DNA of 64,000 bases from Streptomyces griseus subsp. griseus (GCF_003610995.1 NZ_CP032543.1:2542001-2606000), one strand, 5' to 3'; shown: positions 1-8,084, counted from the stretch's first letter. Notes: generated from the sequence alone by a model not told the origin. Numbers and translations are program-made.

Positions 1-1492
1 CTCCACCGGCCTCTCCGGCCAGCGCGGCTACCTGGTGCAGGCCGTCGAGGACTACCTCACCGGCAACGGGATCATCGACGAGAAGACCCTCGCCACCGGC
101 GGCCACCGCATCACCACCACCCTCGACAAGAAGAAGCAGGACGCCTTCGTCGCGGCGGTCAGGGACAACGTGATGAAGAAGCGGAGCGGCGACCGCGAGG
201 CCGACAAGAACGTGCGCGTCGGCGGCGCCTCCATCGTCCCGGAGACCGGCGAGGTCGTCGCGATGTACGGCGGCGTCGACTACACCCAGCAGTACGTCAA
301 CAACGCCACCCGCCGCGACTACCAGGTCGGCTCCACCTTCAAGCCGTTCGTCTTCACCGCCGCCGTCGCCAACGACTCCACCACCCAGGACGGCCGGCCC
401 ATCACCCCGGAGACGTACTACGACGGCACCAACAAGCGGACCGTCCAGGGCCCCCAGGGCTCCACCGGCTACGACCCCGCCAACGAGGACGACGTCGACT
501 ACGGGCAGATCACCGTCCGCACCGCCACCGACAAGTCCGTCAACGCCGTCTACGCGCAGATGGCGCAGGACGTCGGCCCGGAGAAGGTGCGCGAGACCGC
601 GGTCGCCCTCGGTATCCCCAAGGCCACCCCCGACCTCACCGCCTCCCCCTCCATCGCGCTCGGCCCCGCCACCGCCAGCGTCCTGGACCTCACCGAGGCG
701 TACGCGACCCTCGCCAACCACGGCCGGCACGGCCCGTACACCCTCGTCGACAAGGTCACCAAGGACGGCACCGAGATCGAACTGCCCGACCGCAAGACCG
801 AGCAGACCGTCACCCGCGAGGCCGCCGACACCACCACCGCCCTCCTGCGCTCCGTCGTCGAGGGCGGCACCGGCTCCGCCGCGCAGGCCGTCGGCCGCCC
901 CGCCGTCGGCAAGACGGGCACCGCCGAGGAGGACAAGGCCGCCTGGTTCGCCGGGTACACCCCGGACCTCGCGACCGTCGTCGCCGTGATGGGCCAGAAC
1001 CCCGAATCCGGCGTCCAGACCCCGCTGTACGGAGCCCTCGGCCTGGACCGCGTCAACGGCGGCGGTGCCCCCGCCGAGACCTGGGCCGCCTACACGGAGG
1101 CGGCCCTGCGCTCCTCCCCGGCCAAGGAGTTCGACCTCGAAACGGCCCCCGGCTCCGACGAACCGCAGGAGCCGGGCGAGGACGGGACCGACAGCTCCAC
1201 CGGCCCGGCCACCCCGGACGACACCCCCTCCAGCACCGCCCCCAGCCCCCCGGCCGACACCACCACCCCCTCCGCCCCCACCTCCTCCGCCCCGCCGGCC
1301 GACGACACCAGCAGCACCGGAACCACCGGCGGCGCGACAGGAGGCGCGGACGGGGGCGGGGCGACCGGCGGCGACGGCGGTACGGGGAGCGGCACGGAGG
1401 GCGGTACAGACGGCGGCACCGACGACAGCGGTACGGGGACGCTCGGCGGGAACTTCATCGAAGGGGTCCGCGGGGCCCGCTATCCGGGCTGA
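1..1492 (+). CDS. Penicillin-binding protein, C-terminal part (5' end outside window)
   Basis: This is the transpeptidase half of a bifunctional class A penicillin-binding protein, which cross-links peptidoglycan outside the membrane. The reading frame is open from base 2, so the gene begins before the window. The catalytic triad motifs are in order: STFK (Ser near base 332), SVN (near base 535) and KTGT (near base 911). After about residue 380 the protein runs into a low-complexity Pro/Ser/Thr, then Gly/Thr, tail of roughly 100 residues, a common ending for Streptomyces PBPs that probably lies in the wall. The missing N-terminus should hold the membrane anchor and the GT51 glycosyltransferase domain; that is inferred from the family. 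Which PBP paralogue it is cannot be told. Confidence 0.93.
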   Translation, partial: STGLSGQRGYLVQAVEDYLTGNGIIDEKTLATGGHRITTTLDKKKQDAFVAAVRDNVMKKRSGDREADKNVRVGGASIVPETGEVVAMYGGVDYTQQYVNNATRRDYQVGSTFKPFVFTAAVANDSTTQDGRPITPETYYDGTNKRTVQGPQGSTGYDPANEDDVDYGQITVRTATDKSVNAVYAQMAQDVGPEKVRETAVALGIPKATPDLTASPSIALGPATASVLDLTEAYATLANHGRHGPYTLVDKVTKDGTEIELPDRKTEQTVTREAADTTTALLRSVVEGGTGSAAQAVGRPAVGKTGTAEEDKAAWFAGYTPDLATVVAVMGQNPESGVQTPLYGALGLDRVNGGGAPAETWAAYTEAALRSSPAKEFDLETAPGSDEPQEPGEDGTDSSTGPATPDDTPSSTAPSPPADTTTPSAPTSSAPPADDTSSTGTTGGATGGADGGGATGGDGGTGSGTEGGTDGGTDDSGTGTLGGNFIEGVRGARYPG

Positions 1493-1517
1493 CCCGCAAG
1501 GCGCCCCGAGAAGGTAT

Positions 1518-1544
1518 CCGGCGGATCGCAACCGGGTCCGCCGG
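1518..1544. terminator. Convergent terminator between PBP and sugE
   Basis: An 8-bp GC inverted repeat (CCGGCGGA / TCCGCCGG) with an 11-base loop lies between two convergent genes. There is no T tract, as is usual in Streptomyces. Confidence 0.45.
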
Positions 1545-1552
1545 ACCCGCCG

Positions 1553-1873
1553 TCAGTGCCCGGAGGTCGCCTTGAGACCCACCACGGCGACCAGCAGCAG
1601 ACAGACGAAGAAGATCCGGGCGGCGGTCACCGGCTCGTTCAGCACGACCATGCCGAGGACCGCCGCACCGGCGGCGCCGATGCCGACCCACACGCCGTAC
1701 GCCGTACCGATCGGCAGCGTCTTCGCGGCATGCGACAGCAGCACCATGCTCGCCACGATCCCGAGACCGGTGAACACGCTCGGCCAGAGCCGGGTGAACC
1801 CCTCGGTGAACTTCATCCCGATCGACCAGCCGACTTCGAGCAGACCGGCGACGATCAGCAGAACCCAGGCCAT
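1553..1873 (-). CDS. sugE: SMR-family guanidinium exporter (SugE/Gdx type)
   Basis: A 106-residue small multidrug resistance protein with four predicted membrane helices. SugE/Gdx members export guanidinium in exchange for protons as antiparallel dimers. The first helix carries the essential Glu in MAWVLLIVAGLLEVGW, and the family pattern continues with KTLPIGTAYGVWVGIGAAG and a final helix ending KATSGH. The ATG at 1873 is chosen over an in-frame start 7 codons upstream because GGAGG lies 5 bases before it. A guanidine-III riboswitch candidate in the leader (1919-1960) supports guanidine as substrate rather than quaternary ammonium drugs. The gene stands alone between two terminators. Confidence 0.9.
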   Translation of the reverse strand: MAWVLLIVAGLLEVGWSIGMKFTEGFTRLWPSVFTGLGIVASMVLLSHAAKTLPIGTAYGVWVGIGAAGAAVLGMVVLNEPVTAARIFFVCLLLVAVVGLKATSGH

Positions 1874-1918
1874 GAGAACCTCCGACGACAACACGCGAAC
1901 ACGCGTACGGACAGGGAT

Positions 1919-1960
1919 GCGTCGTCTTTGCCTGCCCGGTACGGCGCGTCTCGTCGGGGT
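1919..1960 (-). promoter_or_regulatory. Guanidine-III (ykkC-III) riboswitch candidate
   Basis: On the minus strand the leader of sugE contains the blocks ACGAG, GCGCCGTACC, GGGCAGG and AAAGACG in the order and spacing of the guanidine-III aptamer as I recall it. P1 would be CCCG/CGGG, compensatory to the CCGG/CCGG of the reference. The pseudoknot strand GCGCC meets GACGC with one C-A mismatch. The 3' strand GACGAC (plus bases 1921-1926) is complementary to GTCGTC (plus 1884-1889), which directly abuts the GGAGG ribosome-binding site, so ligand binding could switch translation on. Identification is by recalled consensus and by the guanidine exporter downstream. Confidence 0.77.
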
Positions 1961-1987
1961 GGTTCCACCGTAGCAAGGAATGGCAGA

Positions 1988-2017
1988 AGGGCCTGGTGAC
2001 CATGGTCACCAGGCCCT
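1988..2017. terminator. Terminator hairpin after the GroES-like gene
   Basis: A perfect 14-bp inverted repeat (AGGGCCTGGTGACC and its complement) around a 2-base centre. It sits 18 bases after the stop of the minus-strand GroES-like gene and upstream of the sugE leader. Confidence 0.7.
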
Positions 2018-2034
2018 CGTACGCTCGGGGAGGC

Positions 2035-2391
2035 CTACAGATACAGCCCGGTCGAGTCCACCGAACCCTCGAACCGGTCCGCCGCCACCGCGTGCAGGTC
2101 GCGCTCGCGCATCAGCACGTACGCCACCCCCCGCACCTCGACCTCGGCACGGTCCTCCGGGTCGTACAGCACCCGGTCGCCGGGCTCCACCGTCCGCACG
2201 TTCTGGCCGACCGCGACCACCACGGCCCAGGCGAGCCGACGGCCCACCGCGGCCGTCGCCGGGATCAGGATGCCGCCGCCGGAGCGCCGCTCGCCCTCGG
2301 CGGTGTCGTTCCGCACCAGGACACGGTCGTGCAGCATGCGGATGGGCAGCTTGTCGTCGTCATGGGTGTCGCCCCGGGTCTTGTCGCTCAC
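2035..2391 (-). CDS. GroES/Cpn10-like protein, not beside groEL
   Basis: A 118-residue protein with the Cpn10 fold pattern. An N-terminal charged segment is followed by IRMLHDRVLVRND, a glycine-rich loop (RRSGGGILIP) matching the GroES mobile loop region, and EPGDRVLYDPEDRAEVEVRG near the C-terminal half. Canonical GroES caps the GroEL ring. This copy is not next to a groEL gene, diverges from canonical sequence and is longer by about 18 residues at its ends, so it is more likely an accessory paralogue than the main co-chaperonin. It starts at an ATG 76 bases from the stop of the DUF3618 gene, with which it may be co-transcribed. Its partner and role are unknown. Confidence 0.8.
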   Translation of the reverse strand: MSDKTRGDTHDDDKLPIRMLHDRVLVRNDTAEGERRSGGGILIPATAAVGRRLAWAVVVAVGQNVRTVEPGDRVLYDPEDRAEVEVRGVAYVLMRERDLHAVAADRFEGSVDSTGLYL

Positions 2392-2467
2392 GCCCGCAAC
2401 CTACCGTCACCGCACCCGCGAGCACGCCGAGGGGCCCGCACGCCCCACCGGGGGACGGGCGGACCCA

Positions 2468-2785
2468 TCACTTCCGGCGGCGCTTGGAGACGGTGAGCAG
2501 CCCCACCACACCCACCACCAGCAGTGCGGCGGGAACCACCCGCTCCAGCCGCGGCGAACCGTCCTCCGCGACGAACTGCGCCTTCACCTGTGACACCGAG
2601 CGATTCACCGCCACGAACGCGCGGCCGGCCGTCCGGTCCACGGACTGGGCCGCCTTCGCCTTCGCGTCTCCGATGATCGTCTTCGGGTGTACCCGCACCC
2701 CGATCTCGTCCAGCACCACAGCGAGCTGCTCACGCCTGCTGATGATGTCCGCCTCGATCTGCGCAGGGGTCCTGGCATCCGACAC
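2468..2785 (-). CDS. DUF3618 family membrane protein
   Basis: A 105-residue protein. The N-terminal part (ARTPAQIEADIISRREQLA and following) is the helical DUF3618 signature found in actinobacterial envelope-associated proteins. A single hydrophobic segment near the C-terminus (VVPAALLVVGVVGLLTV) is followed by the positive tail SKRRRK, which suggests a tail-anchored protein with its N-terminus in the cytoplasm. The function of the family is not known to me. The gene is divergent from the thiol peroxidase gene; the 140-base gap must hold both promoters. Confidence 0.8.
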   Translation of the reverse strand: MSDARTPAQIEADIISRREQLAVVLDEIGVRVHPKTIIGDAKAKAAQSVDRTAGRAFVAVNRSVSQVKAQFVAEDGSPRLERVVPAALLVVGVVGLLTVSKRRRK

Positions 2786-2926
2786 TGCGCCGCCTCCGTG
2801 GTCGTGTCCGGTAAACCTTCATCTGAACCTTCGTCGACAGTCTGTCAGCTCGAACCCCCGCGCACCCGGCGGCACCCCTATTACGCTCGGTCCCGTCCGA
2901 CCCGTGCACCACCCGAGGAGAACCAC

Positions 2927-3394
2927 ATGAGCGAGCGACTCAAGCCCGGCGACCCCGCTCCCGCCTTCGCCCTTCCCGACGCCGACGGCAACGAGGTCTC
3001 GCTCGCGGACCACAAGGGCCGCAAGGTCATCGTCTACTTCTACCCGGCTGCTCTTACCCCCGGTTGCACCAAGCAGGCCTGCGACTTCACCGACAACCTC
3101 GACCTGCTCGCGGGCGCCGGCTACGACGTCATCGGCGTCTCCCCCGACAAGCCGGAGAAGCTCGCCAAGTTCCGCGAGCAGGAGAACCTCAAGGTCACGC
3201 TGGTCGGCGACCCGTCCAAGGAGACTCTGGAGGCGTACGGCGCCTTCGGCGAGAAGAAGCTGTACGGCAAAGTGGTGACGGGCGTCATCCGCTCCACCGT
3301 CGTCGTCGACGAGGACGGCAAGGTGGAGCACGCCTTCTACAACGTCAAGGCGACGGGCCACGTGGCCAAGATCATCAGGGATCTGGGCATCTGA
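2927..3394 (+). CDS. bcp: Thioredoxin-dependent thiol peroxidase (BCP/PrxQ)
   Basis: A 155-residue peroxiredoxin of the BCP/PrxQ class, which reduces hydrogen peroxide and organic hydroperoxides in the cytoplasm. The peroxidatic Cys47 lies in TPGCTKQAC and the resolving cysteine is Cys52, the spacing typical of two-cysteine PrxQ enzymes. The length fits the family. The ATG at 2927 is preceded by CGAGGAG at 7-8 bases; a longer open frame upstream is not needed. The gene is monocistronic, ending 18 bases before a strong hairpin. No OxyR-like site was recognised by eye. Confidence 0.95.
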   Translation: MSERLKPGDPAPAFALPDADGNEVSLADHKGRKVIVYFYPAALTPGCTKQACDFTDNLDLLAGAGYDVIGVSPDKPEKLAKFREQENLKVTLVGDPSKETLEAYGAFGEKKLYGKVVTGVIRSTVVVDEDGKVEHAFYNVKATGHVAKIIRDLGI

Positions 3395-3411
3395 CCCGGC
3401 CGGTCCCTGAC

Positions 3412-3448
3412 CCGCCTCGCCCCGGATGGGCCATCCGGGGCGAGGCGG
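3412..3448. terminator. Strong hairpin terminator after bcp
   Basis: A perfect 18-bp inverted repeat (CCGCCTCGCCCCGGATGG and complement) around one central base, starting 18 bases after the bcp stop codon. Confidence 0.85.
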
Positions 3449-3506
3449 CACGGACGCCCTCCCGTTCGGCGGCGGGCCCTGTGCGGCCCTCGCTCCCGCC
3501 CCGGAG

Positions 3507-3534
3507 CGATGTCGAGATCATGTGAGGGACATCG
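3507..3534. promoter_or_regulatory. Inverted repeat upstream of the MHS transporter
   Basis: CGATGTC and GACATCG are separated by 14 bases, about 84 bases before the transporter start codon. It could be an operator or a weak 5' UTR hairpin; no regulator family is recognised. Confidence 0.3.
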
Positions 3535-3617
3535 CATCGGACCATGAAGTCGGTTTGCGACCGCCTCGACCGCGCAGAAGCCTTTCCTGGAACACCCTCC
3601 GAGGAAAGGACCCGGCC

Positions 3618-5114
3618 ATGGCGGCCCCCGACCCCCACCAGGCGGCCGACCCCGAAGCGGTCAAGCGCCACCCCACGCTCTTCCGGGCCGTCCGCAAACG
3701 CAAGAACCCCAAGCTGCGCCGTACGGACATCACCGTCACCGACGACGCGGCGGTGAAGCGCGCGGTGAAGGCCGCCTCGCTGGGCAACGCCATGGAGTGG
3801 TTCGACTTCGGTATCTACTCCTATCTGGCCGTCACCATCGGACATGTGTTCTTCCCGTCCGGGAACGAGACGACGCAGCTCCTCTCCTCCTTCGCGACCT
3901 TCGCGGTGGCCTTCCTCGTACGGCCGCTCGGCGGGATGTTCTTCGGCCCCATGGGCGACAAGATCGGCCGTAAGAAGGTCCTCGCGCTGACGATGATCCT
4001 GATGGCGGTCGGCACGTTCGCCATCGGACTGATCCCCTCGCACCAGACGATCGGCGTATGGGCCGCCGTCCTGCTGATCTTCTTCCGGATGCTCCAGGGC
4101 TTCTCGACGGGCGGTGAGTACGGGGGTGCGTCCACGTTCATCGCGGAGTACGCCCCCGACAAGCGACGCGGCTTCTTCGGCAGCTTCCTGGAGTTCGGGA
4201 CGCTGGCGGGCTACGTGTGCGCGGCGGGCCTGGTGACGGCCCTGTACGCCCTCCTGGACACGGCCCAGATGGAGTCCTGGGGCTGGCGCATCCCGTTCCT
4301 CGTCGCGGGCCCGCTGGGCCTGGTCGGCCTCTATCTGCGACTGCGCCTGGACGAGACCCCGGCCTTCCAGAAGCTGGAGGGCGGCACGGCGCACGCGAGC
4401 GAGGCGGCGGACGGCGTGGAGACCACCGCCAAGGGCGACCTGGCGAAGATCTTCCGCCAGTACTGGCCGACGCTGATCCTCTGCATCTGCCTGGTGGGCG
4501 CATACAACATCACCGACTACATGCTGCTGTCGTACATGCCGACGTACCTCTCCGACGAGCTCGGCTACAGCGAGACGCACGGGCTGCTGATCCTGCTGGC
4601 GGTGATGCTGTTCCTGATGGCGATCATCAGCCAGGTCGGCAAGCTCTCCGACCGCTTCGGCCGCAAGCCGCTGCTGATGACCGGCATGCTGGGCTTCCTC
4701 TTCCTCTCCCTCCCCGCGTTCCTCCTCATCCGGATCGACGGCATCCTCCCGATCACGGTCGGCATGCTGATGCTGGGCCTCTCCCTGGTCTGCATGCTCG
4801 GCACGATGTCGGCGGCCCTGCCCGCCCTGTTCCCGACGAACGTCCGCTACGGCTCCCTCTCCGTCGGCTACAACCTCTCCGCGTCGATCTTCGGCGGCAC
4901 GACCCCGCTGGTGATCACGGCCCTGATCAGCTGGACGGGCTCCAACCTGATGCCCGCGTACTACGCGATGGCGGCGGCCCTGGTCGGCGTGATCGCGGTC
5001 GCCTGCATGAAGGAGACCGCCCAGCAGCCCCTGATCGGCTCCCCACCGTCGGTGGAGACGGACGAGGAGGCGGCGGAACTGGTGCAGGCACAGACGCCGG
5101 AGCCGAAGTTCTGA
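3618..5114 (+). CDS. MHS-family MFS transporter (ProP-like)
   Basis: A 498-residue, 12-helix metabolite:proton symporter of the MHS group, which contains proline/betaine carrier ProP and the alpha-ketoglutarate and shikimate carriers. Diagnostic stretches are GNAMEWFDFGIYSYL in helix 1, the MFS loop GDKIGRKKVL after helix 2, and FSTGGEYGGASTF, an MHS hallmark. A basic cytoplasmic N-terminus of about 60 residues precedes helix 1. It lacks the long C-terminal coiled coil of E. coli ProP and ends in an acidic tail, so osmotic sensing cannot be assumed. The ATG at 3618 follows GAGGAAAGGA. Substrate is most likely proline or betaine but not proven. Confidence 0.87.
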   Translation: MAAPDPHQAADPEAVKRHPTLFRAVRKRKNPKLRRTDITVTDDAAVKRAVKAASLGNAMEWFDFGIYSYLAVTIGHVFFPSGNETTQLLSSFATFAVAFLVRPLGGMFFGPMGDKIGRKKVLALTMILMAVGTFAIGLIPSHQTIGVWAAVLLIFFRMLQGFSTGGEYGGASTFIAEYAPDKRRGFFGSFLEFGTLAGYVCAAGLVTALYALLDTAQMESWGWRIPFLVAGPLGLVGLYLRLRLDETPAFQKLEGGTAHASEAADGVETTAKGDLAKIFRQYWPTLILCICLVGAYNITDYMLLSYMPTYLSDELGYSETHGLLILLAVMLFLMAIISQVGKLSDRFGRKPLLMTGMLGFLFLSLPAFLLIRIDGILPITVGMLMLGLSLVCMLGTMSAALPALFPTNVRYGSLSVGYNLSASIFGGTTPLVITALISWTGSNLMPAYYAMAAALVGVIAVACMKETAQQPLIGSPPSVETDEEAAELVQAQTPEPKF

Positions 5115-5498
5115 GCCCTGTCCTCCCGGGCGCCCCCTCCCTCCGGATTTCGGACATAACCATCCGATAAACGGTTCGTTACTCCGTACGAGGCTGCGCA
5201 CGTGCGGCCGGAATCGGAGGGGCAGGGCGGTATGGCCGTGACCGCATGCGGAAGACGGGCACAGCCACGGAACACTTCGAACGCCATCAGCCGCCGCGTG
5301 AAGGCCCCGGGGATCGATACGTCGCACTTCTCGGCGCCGCCGAGGACCGGCGACGTAGGGCGTCGGCGTCCGGGGGAGCTGCTGCCACGCGGTGACCCGC
5401 ACCTGGTGCAGGGGCGGCAGGATCACGCAGCCCTGAAGATCTCTCCCGGATTACCGCCGCGCTCACTCCGCAGAGGGCAGTAAGCTGAGATCTGCTGC
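5115..5498. other. Intergenic region, no gene seen
   Basis: This 384-base gap between the MHS transporter and tRNA-Leu holds a short A/T-richer stretch near 5150-5185 that may carry a promoter. The open frame 5202-5483 has no ribosome-binding site or recognisable protein features. Confidence 0.5.
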
Positions 5499-5582
5499 GC
5501 GGCCGTGGCCAAACTGGTATCGGCGGGTGTTTTAGGGGCATCTGGGAGAAATCCTGTGTGGGTTCGAATCCCACCGGCCGCA
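5499..5582 (+). tRNA. tRNA-Leu (anticodon UAG)
   Basis: An 84-base class II tRNA. The acceptor stem pairs GCGGCCG with CGGCCGC, followed by discriminator A; CCA is not encoded. The anticodon stem GGTGT/GCATC closes the loop TTTAGGG with anticodon TAG. A long variable arm (GGGA-GAAA-TCCT) and a T arm with GGTTCGAATCC follow. A 16-bp terminator lies 7 bases downstream. Confidence 0.95.
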
Positions 5583-5589
5583 CGCCCAC

Positions 5590-5625
5590 GGGAAGGGGCC
5601 GTCCCGCTCGGGACGGCCCCTTCCC
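5590..5625. terminator. Bidirectional terminator after tRNA-Leu and rdgB
   Basis: A perfect 16-bp stem (GGGAAGGGGCCGTCCC and complement) with loop GCTC separates tRNA-Leu from the convergent rdgB. Confidence 0.9.
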
Positions 5626-5632
5626 TCATGCT

Positions 5633-6235
5633 TCACCCCACCAACTCCCGCACCACCGGCACCAACGCCCGGAACGCCTTCCCGCGGTGGCTGATCGCGT
5701 TCTTCTCCGCCGGGGTCAGCTCCGCGCACGTGCGGGTCTCGCCCTCCGGCTGGAGGATCGGGTCATAGCCGAAGCCTCCTGTGCCGGACGGGATGTGGCG
5801 GAGGGTGCCGTTCAGGCGGCCCTCGACGACGCGTTCGGTGCCGTCGGGGAGGGCCAGGGCGGCGGCGCAGGTGAAGTACGCGCCACGGTGGGCGTCGGCG
5901 ATGTCGCCGAGCTGGGCCAGGAGCAGGTCAAGGTTGGCCCGGTCGTCGCCGTGGGTGCCGGACCAGCGGGCCGAGAAGATGCCGGGGGCGCCGCCGAGGA
6001 CGTCGACACAGAGGCCGGAGTCGTCGGCGATCGCCGGGTGGCCGGTGGCCCGGGCCAGGGCGTGGGCCTTGAGGAGCGCGTTCTCGGCGAAGGTGACGCC
6101 GGTCTCCTTGACGTCGGGGATGTCGGGGTACGCGTCCGCGCCGACGAGGTCGAGGTCGAGGCCCGCGTCGGCGAGGATGGCGTGCAGTTCGGTGATTTTC
6201 CCGGCGTTGCGGGTGGCGAGGATCAGGCGCGTCAT
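5633..6235 (-). CDS. rdgB: Non-canonical purine NTP pyrophosphatase (RdgB/HAM1)
   Basis: A 200-residue ITPase family protein. It hydrolyses dITP, ITP and XTP to monophosphates, keeping deaminated purines out of DNA and RNA. The N-terminal signature LILATRNAGKITELHAIL holds the triphosphate-binding Asn-Lys. ETGVTFAENALLKA and IADDSGLCVDVLGGAPGIFS form the metal site, and GFGYDPI-QPEGETRT-AEL plus ISHRGKAFR complete the base pocket. It starts at an ATG 33 bases after the lipoprotein stop and follows rph on the same strand, the classic rph-rdgB pairing of nucleic-acid quality control genes, here interrupted by a lipoprotein gene. Confidence 0.95.
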   Translation of the reverse strand: MTRLILATRNAGKITELHAILADAGLDLDLVGADAYPDIPDVKETGVTFAENALLKAHALARATGHPAIADDSGLCVDVLGGAPGIFSARWSGTHGDDRANLDLLLAQLGDIADAHRGAYFTCAAALALPDGTERVVEGRLNGTLRHIPSGTGGFGYDPILQPEGETRTCAELTPAEKNAISHRGKAFRALVPVVRELVG

Positions 6236-6268
6236 GCGCCCATTGTCCCCTCCCCCGGCGGGCGGATC

Positions 6269-6658
6269 CTACGGCGAGCAGACCTTGCCGATCTCCGTCG
6301 CCGCGTCCGTCACCGGGGTGATGTCGGGGGTGGCGTCGCCGCTCTCGATGGACCGGCGGACCTCCGTGACGCCCGCCTGGAGGTCGTCGACCGCCTTGGA
6401 GAGGTCCGCGTTGTCGGTGGTGTCGTCGAGGTTCTTGAGCTCGCGGTCGATGTCGTCCAGGGCTTCCGACGCCTGGGTGATGTCGCCGGAGGCGCTGGAG
6501 ACGGCCCGCTGGAGGTTGCCGACGCTGGTGGCGACGGCGTCGGCGGTGCGGACGCAGTCGAGGGCCTTGTCCAGGCCGGCGCAGCCCACGGCGGTGGTCA
6601 GCGTGAGCAAGGTGGCGGCGGTGGCGAGTGCGAGGCGTTGGTGGCGGCGCGAAGCCAT
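6269..6658 (-). CDS. Small secreted lipoprotein, helical, function unknown
   Basis: A 129-residue protein with a basic N-terminus, a hydrophobic core and a lipobox at TAVGC (Cys26), so it is probably lipid-anchored outside the membrane. The mature part is Ala/Asp/Val-rich and mostly helical, with heptad-like spacing suggesting a coiled coil (from about residue 37 to 110). A second Cys lies at the C-terminus in KVCSP and another near residue 35, which could form a disulfide. I do not recognise a named family. It sits between rph and rdgB on the same strand, with a terminator hairpin just upstream at 6691-6720, so it likely has its own promoter or is reached by read-through. Confidence 0.75.
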   Translation of the reverse strand: MASRRHQRLALATAATLLTLTTAVGCAGLDKALDCVRTADAVATSVGNLQRAVSSASGDITQASEALDDIDRELKNLDDTTDNADLSKAVDDLQAGVTEVRRSIESGDATPDITPVTDAATEIGKVCSP

Positions 6659-6690
6659 GGTGCGGTCCCTCCCCGGGGATGGTTACGCGG

Positions 6691-6720
6691 ACGGGCGCAC
6701 GGTTCGACCCGTGCGCCCGT
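6691..6720. terminator. Terminator after rph
   Basis: A perfect 12-bp stem (ACGGGCGCACGG and complement) with loop TTCGAC, 62 bases after the rph stop and just upstream of the lipoprotein gene. Confidence 0.75.
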
Positions 6721-6781
6721 GCTCGTAACGACGCCCTGTCGTGCGTATTTGGTTGCTTCTTTACCCGGGGAGGGTGAGTCG

Positions 6782-7519
6782 CTACGCGCTCCGCGTGGCC
6801 GCGAGTGCGTCGCGCTGGAGCGCGGCGAGGTCCACGCAGCCCGCGGTGGCCAGGTCCAGCAGCGCGCCGAGCTCCTTGCGGTCGAAGGGGGCGCCCTCGG
6901 CGGTGCCCTGGACCTCGACGAAGCGGCCGTCGCCGGTGCAGACGACGTTCATGTCGGTCTCGGCGCGGACGTCCTCCTCGTAGCAGAGGTCGAGCAGCGG
7001 GGTGGAGTCGACGATGCCGACGCTGATCGCGGCGACGGTGTCGGTGAGCGGCTTGCGGCCGGCCTTGACGATCTTCTTGCCCTGGGCCCAGGTGACGGCG
7101 TCGGCGAGGGCGACGTACGCGCCGGTGATGGCGGCCGTACGGGTGCCACCGTCGGCCTGGAGGACGTCGCAGTCCAGGACGATGGTGTTCTCGCCGAGGG
7201 CCTTGTAGTCGATGACCGCGCGCAGCGAACGGCCGATCAGGCGGCTGATCTCGTGGGTGCGTCCGCCGATCTTGCCGCGTACGGCTTCGCGGTCGCCGCG
7301 GGTGTTGGTGGAGCGGGGCAGCATGGAGTACTCGGCGGTGACCCAGCCCTCGCCGCTGCCCTTGCGCCAGCGCGGGACGCCTTCGGTGACGGAGGCGGTG
7401 CAGAAGACTTTGGTGTCGCCGAAGGAGATGAGGACTGAGCCCTCGGCGTGCTTGCTCCAGCCGCGTTCGATGGTGACGGGGCGGAGCTGTTCGGGGGTGC
7501 GGCCGTCGATGCGAGACAT
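6782..7519 (-). CDS. rph: Ribonuclease PH
   Basis: A 245-residue phosphate-dependent 3'-to-5' exoribonuclease that trims tRNA 3' ends. It begins [15 protein letters not shown], typical for the family. It contains the RNA-binding region SVTEGVPRW, the hexamer-interface and catalytic stretch [15 protein letters not shown], and the phosphate/metal site around [21 protein letters not shown]. The length matches RNase PH exactly. It lies upstream of the lipoprotein gene and rdgB. The upstream nagF gene on the same strand is separated by a terminator. Confidence 0.97.
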   Translation of the reverse strand: MSRIDGRTPEQLRPVTIERGWSKHAEGSVLISFGDTKVFCTASVTEGVPRWRKGSGEGWVTAEYSMLPRSTNTRGDREAVRGKIGGRTHEISRLIGRSLRAVIDYKALGENTIVLDCDVLQADGGTRTAAITGAYVALADAVTWAQGKKIVKAGRKPLTDTVAAISVGIVDSTPLLDLCYEEDVRAETDMNVVCTGDGRFVEVQGTAEGAPFDRKELGALLDLATAGCVDLAALQRDALAATRSA

Positions 7520-7604
7520 GGGGCCGACTTTATCGGGTGGCGGGGGTGGGTCCGTTCGGGTGCGGTGGGGCCGGACGGCGGAGCGTGGGGTCTCGCGTAC
7601 GGGA

Positions 7605-7638
7605 CAGGCCCCGCCACCGGTGGGGGGTGCGGGGCCTG
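7605..7638. terminator. Terminator after nagF
   Basis: A 10-bp stem (CAGGCCCCGC/GCGGGGCCTG) with a small internal CACC/GGTG pairing, 51 bases after the nagF stop. Confidence 0.65.
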
Positions 7639-7688
7639 CGGGTGCGGGGCCCAGGGGCTTCCGCGGTGTTCGGCGGGGGGTCAGCCGG

Positions 7689-7922
7689 TCACATCATGTC
7701 TTCGATGTCGGCGGCGATGGGGTCGGCGTCGGTGCCGATGACGACCTGGATCGCGGTGCCCATCTTGACGACGCCGTGGGCGCCGGCGGCCTTCAGCGCG
7801 GCCTCGTCCACCAGGTCGGCGTTGTGGACCTCGGTGCGGAGGCGGGTGATGCAGCCTTCGATCTCGTCGATGTTGTCGATGCCGCCGAGCCCGGCGACGA
7901 TCTTCTCAGCCTTGGTGGCCAT
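7689..7922 (-). CDS. nagF: PTS EIIB component, N-acetylglucosamine type
   Basis: A 77-residue free-standing IIB domain of the glucose/GlcNAc PTS family. The phosphorylated cysteine is Cys24 in GCITRLR, the invariant IIB motif. It passes phosphate from EIIA(Crr) to sugar being imported by the IIC permease. The gene is divergent from nagE1, with a DasR-type operator at 8085-8100 between them, so IIB and IIC are probably controlled together. In many bacteria IIB is fused to IIC; the split arrangement with two tandem IIC genes matches the S. coelicolor nagF-nagE1-nagE2 locus as I recall it. Confidence 0.92.
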   Translation of the reverse strand: MATKAEKIVAGLGGIDNIDEIEGCITRLRTEVHNADLVDEAALKAAGAHGVVKMGTAIQVVIGTDADPIAADIEDMM

Positions 7923-8084
7923 GCCTTCTCCCTGGTTTTCGCGTGCAGACGGGCCGCCCGCTGCGGGTCCGTTTCGTCACGGTAACGCACGGTTGGCCCA
8001 ACTTCGCGGGCGGGTAACCGGACTATCACCAAAGATAACGATCACCGGTGCCCTGCCTTCACGGCGGGCCCGGACCGTGACGCA

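Noticed and set aside
3375..5426. A 683-codon open frame on the minus strand
   Set aside because: Shadow of the MHS transporter gene, with low-complexity composition and no start signal.
5202..5483. Possible small gene before tRNA-Leu
   Set aside because: No ribosome-binding site, low-complexity Arg/Pro content and overlap with the tRNA promoter region.
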